Shown here piece after piece: positions 34,565 to 35,666 of a stretch of DNA of 35,666 nucleotides; the first letter of the stretch is position 1; each line of letters starts with the position of its first letter. The position numbers and the translations under genes were made by a program. This stretch comes from Adhaeribacter aerolatus (GTDB taxonomy: Bacteria; Bacteroidota; Bacteroidia; Cytophagales; Hymenobacteraceae). Location: positions 1-35,666 of the forward strand of contig NZ_BJYS01000035.1 of the NCBI RefSeq assembly GCF_007991635.1, read 5' to 3'. The notes beneath the pieces are model-generated. The model searched no databases, was not told the DNA's origin, and saw nothing but the letters and a program-made list of their open reading frames with translations.

Positions 34565-35417
34565 ATTCCGGCTGTTTTTGGGTGGCTGAAAAAACTTTTT
34601 GTAAAGCAACTTTATGCTCCAGCAAGGCATTAAATAGCAGTTCCATATCCAGGTAGCTAGTTTTTCCGGTGGTATTTTCGGCGATGTAAGGCCACCCATT
34701 CGGGGCTTTGTCCTGGTAAAGTACAGCAGAATTGGGCAAAGGAATGGCCGAGGTTCCAAAGTAAAGCCTTTTCAGAATTTCGTCCTTAGCGGCATGCAAC
34801 AACACTTCTCCTTTATCCAGAATAATCAGGGCGCTAATCAGTTCATCCAAATCCCGGACCTGGTGCGAAGAAATTATTACCAGTCGATCGGGTTTAAACG
34901 CATCTTTTATCATGTTCCGAAAAACAACTTTCGCCGGAATATCGAGCCCGTTGGTTGGTTCGTCCAGAATGAGCACCCGGGTATTAGTAGCTAAGGCAAA
35001 ACCAATTAAGGTTTTCTTTTTCTGGCCGAAAGACAAGGAAAGTAATTTCCGGCTGGGTTCTATGCCAAATGCATCCAGGTAGGATTGGTATTGGTTTAAA
35101 TCAAAATTTGGGTAAAAAGGCGCGTAAACCCGAATGAATTGTTTAACCGTTAGGTTGGGCAAATAGCATTCTTCCGGAATAAAGAATATATCCTTCAAAA
35201 AGCTTACCTGCCTCTGCTTGGGTTCCAGCCCAAAAACGTGACAAGTGCCGGTAGTAGGAAATAAAATGCCGCCAATATTTTTGATTAAAGTAGATTTGCC
35301 CGCGCCATTTTTACCAAGCAAACCGTAGATCTGGCCCGGCAGCAGCTCCAGGTTTAATCCCCGAAATAACTCCTGGTTCCGGGAATAGCGGTAATAAAAA
35401 TTTTCTAGTTTTATCAT
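34551..35417 (-). CDS. ABC transporter ATP-binding protein
   Basis: A 288-residue ATPase subunit. Walker A is GKNGAGKST (35-43), the Q-loop region follows around 75-85, and the signature is LSLSFGQKKK (126-135), where the usual LSGGQ reads LSFGQ. Walker B is RVLILDEP (147-154) with the D-loop GLD (157-159), and the switch histidine is in IISSHQ (181-186). A C-terminal extension of about 80 residues after the nucleotide domain (about 205-288) is typical of YtrB/CcmA-type exporters. It is the first gene of a five-gene minus-strand set, and 249 bp without a gene lie between it and the window end. Likely partner of the permease encoded 14 bp overlapping downstream. Confidence 0.92.
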   Translation of the reverse strand: MIKLENFYYRYSRNQELFRGLNLELLPGQIYGLLGKNGAGKSTLIKNIGGILFPTTGTCHVFGLEPKQRQVSFLKDIFFIPEECYLPNLTVKQFIRVYAPFYPNFDLNQYQSYLDAFGIEPSRKLLSLSFGQKKKTLIGFALATNTRVLILDEPTNGLDIPAKVVFRNMIKDAFKPDRLVIISSHQVRDLDELISALIILDKGEVLLHAAKDEILKRLYFGTSAIPLPNSAVLYQDKAPNGWPYIAENTTGKTSYLDMELLFNALLEHKVALQKVFSATQKQPEYEIN

Positions 35418-35666
35418 CCGGAAAAGCAGTTTATTTAAACAAGGCTAACCTTATTCTGCTTTAATCCGAAGAAATATCGACCAATCCCGCTAATATTCCA
35501 ACCAAACCGATTTAATAAGCAACGAAATAAATCGGGTTTATGCAGGCAGGAGATTTTAAATAGATAAAAATTCTAAATACCTGAAAATACAAAAAACAAA
35601 AATGATTAACGCTTAAGAAATCCATAATTGTCATTCAGGAGGAACCTATTTAGCAGATAGCCAAAA

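Noticed and set aside
34565-34759. Longer N-terminus for the ABC permease starting at 34759
   Set aside because: The extra residues overlap the ATPase gene in another frame and look unlike a permease; the ATG at 34564 gives a normal 14 bp overlap.

Overview
The window looks like chromosomal DNA of a Bacteroidota bacterium, most likely a Cytophagales/Hymenobacteraceae-type organism. This is inference from gene content: a LytTR/LytS two-component pair, a GIN-like secreted protein, a very long ThuA / sugar-dehydrogenase / PKD / cytochrome c protein, a Nudix-type sugar regulator, moderate GC, and an almost complete lack of Shine-Dalgarno sequences (one clear exception at 15984-15990). No tRNA, rRNA, CRISPR array, insertion sequence or phage gene was recognised.

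Left part (1-14580). argH (71-1405, +) converges on a minus-strand glycan block that reads from 13759 down to 1453. The core is eight closely spaced genes: a dTDP-rhamnose-4-epimerase-like SDR; a fusion of a clan-A glycosidase with a CDP-paratose-2-epimerase-like SDR; a zinc alcohol dehydrogenase; a Gfo/Idh/MocA oxidoreductase; a GT4 glycosyltransferase; and three CgeB-like glycosyltransferases. A hairpin at 3867-3912 ends this run. A CmoB-like SAM methyltransferase follows with its own hairpin (2959-2997), then a second clan-A glycosidase without signal peptide. The set looks able to make unusual nucleotide sugars, assemble a short glycan or glycoside, methylate it and trim it inside the cell. 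The product is unknown. This is the most unusual part of the window.

Middle (14581-19441). Mostly single genes with long AT-rich spacers: an erythromycin-esterase-family lipoprotein, an 82-residue hypothetical protein, a probably exported protein-L-isoaspartate methyltransferase and a small outer-membrane beta-barrel protein. The 875 bp before the rhamnose genes hold no recognisable gene.

Rhamnose region (19442-26699). The plus-strand genes rhaT, bifunctional rhamnulose-1-phosphate aldolase/lactaldehyde dehydrogenase, L-rhamnose isomerase and an FGGY kinase form a complete L-rhamnose uptake and breakdown route. A convergent Nudix-winged-helix protein with a damaged Nudix catalytic box is the probable regulator. 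Two near-identical 24 bp direct repeats with a GTAAA-A-TTTAC core, 44 bp apart, lie between it and the divergent secreted genes and are good operator candidates.

Right part (26858-35417). A small secreted protein and the 1250-residue ThuA/GSDH/PKD/cytochrome c protein read rightward. They meet, at a long hairpin (31050-31112), a minus-strand set of five genes: ABC ATPase, ABC permease, GIN-like membrane-anchored protein, LytS-type histidine kinase and LytTR response regulator.
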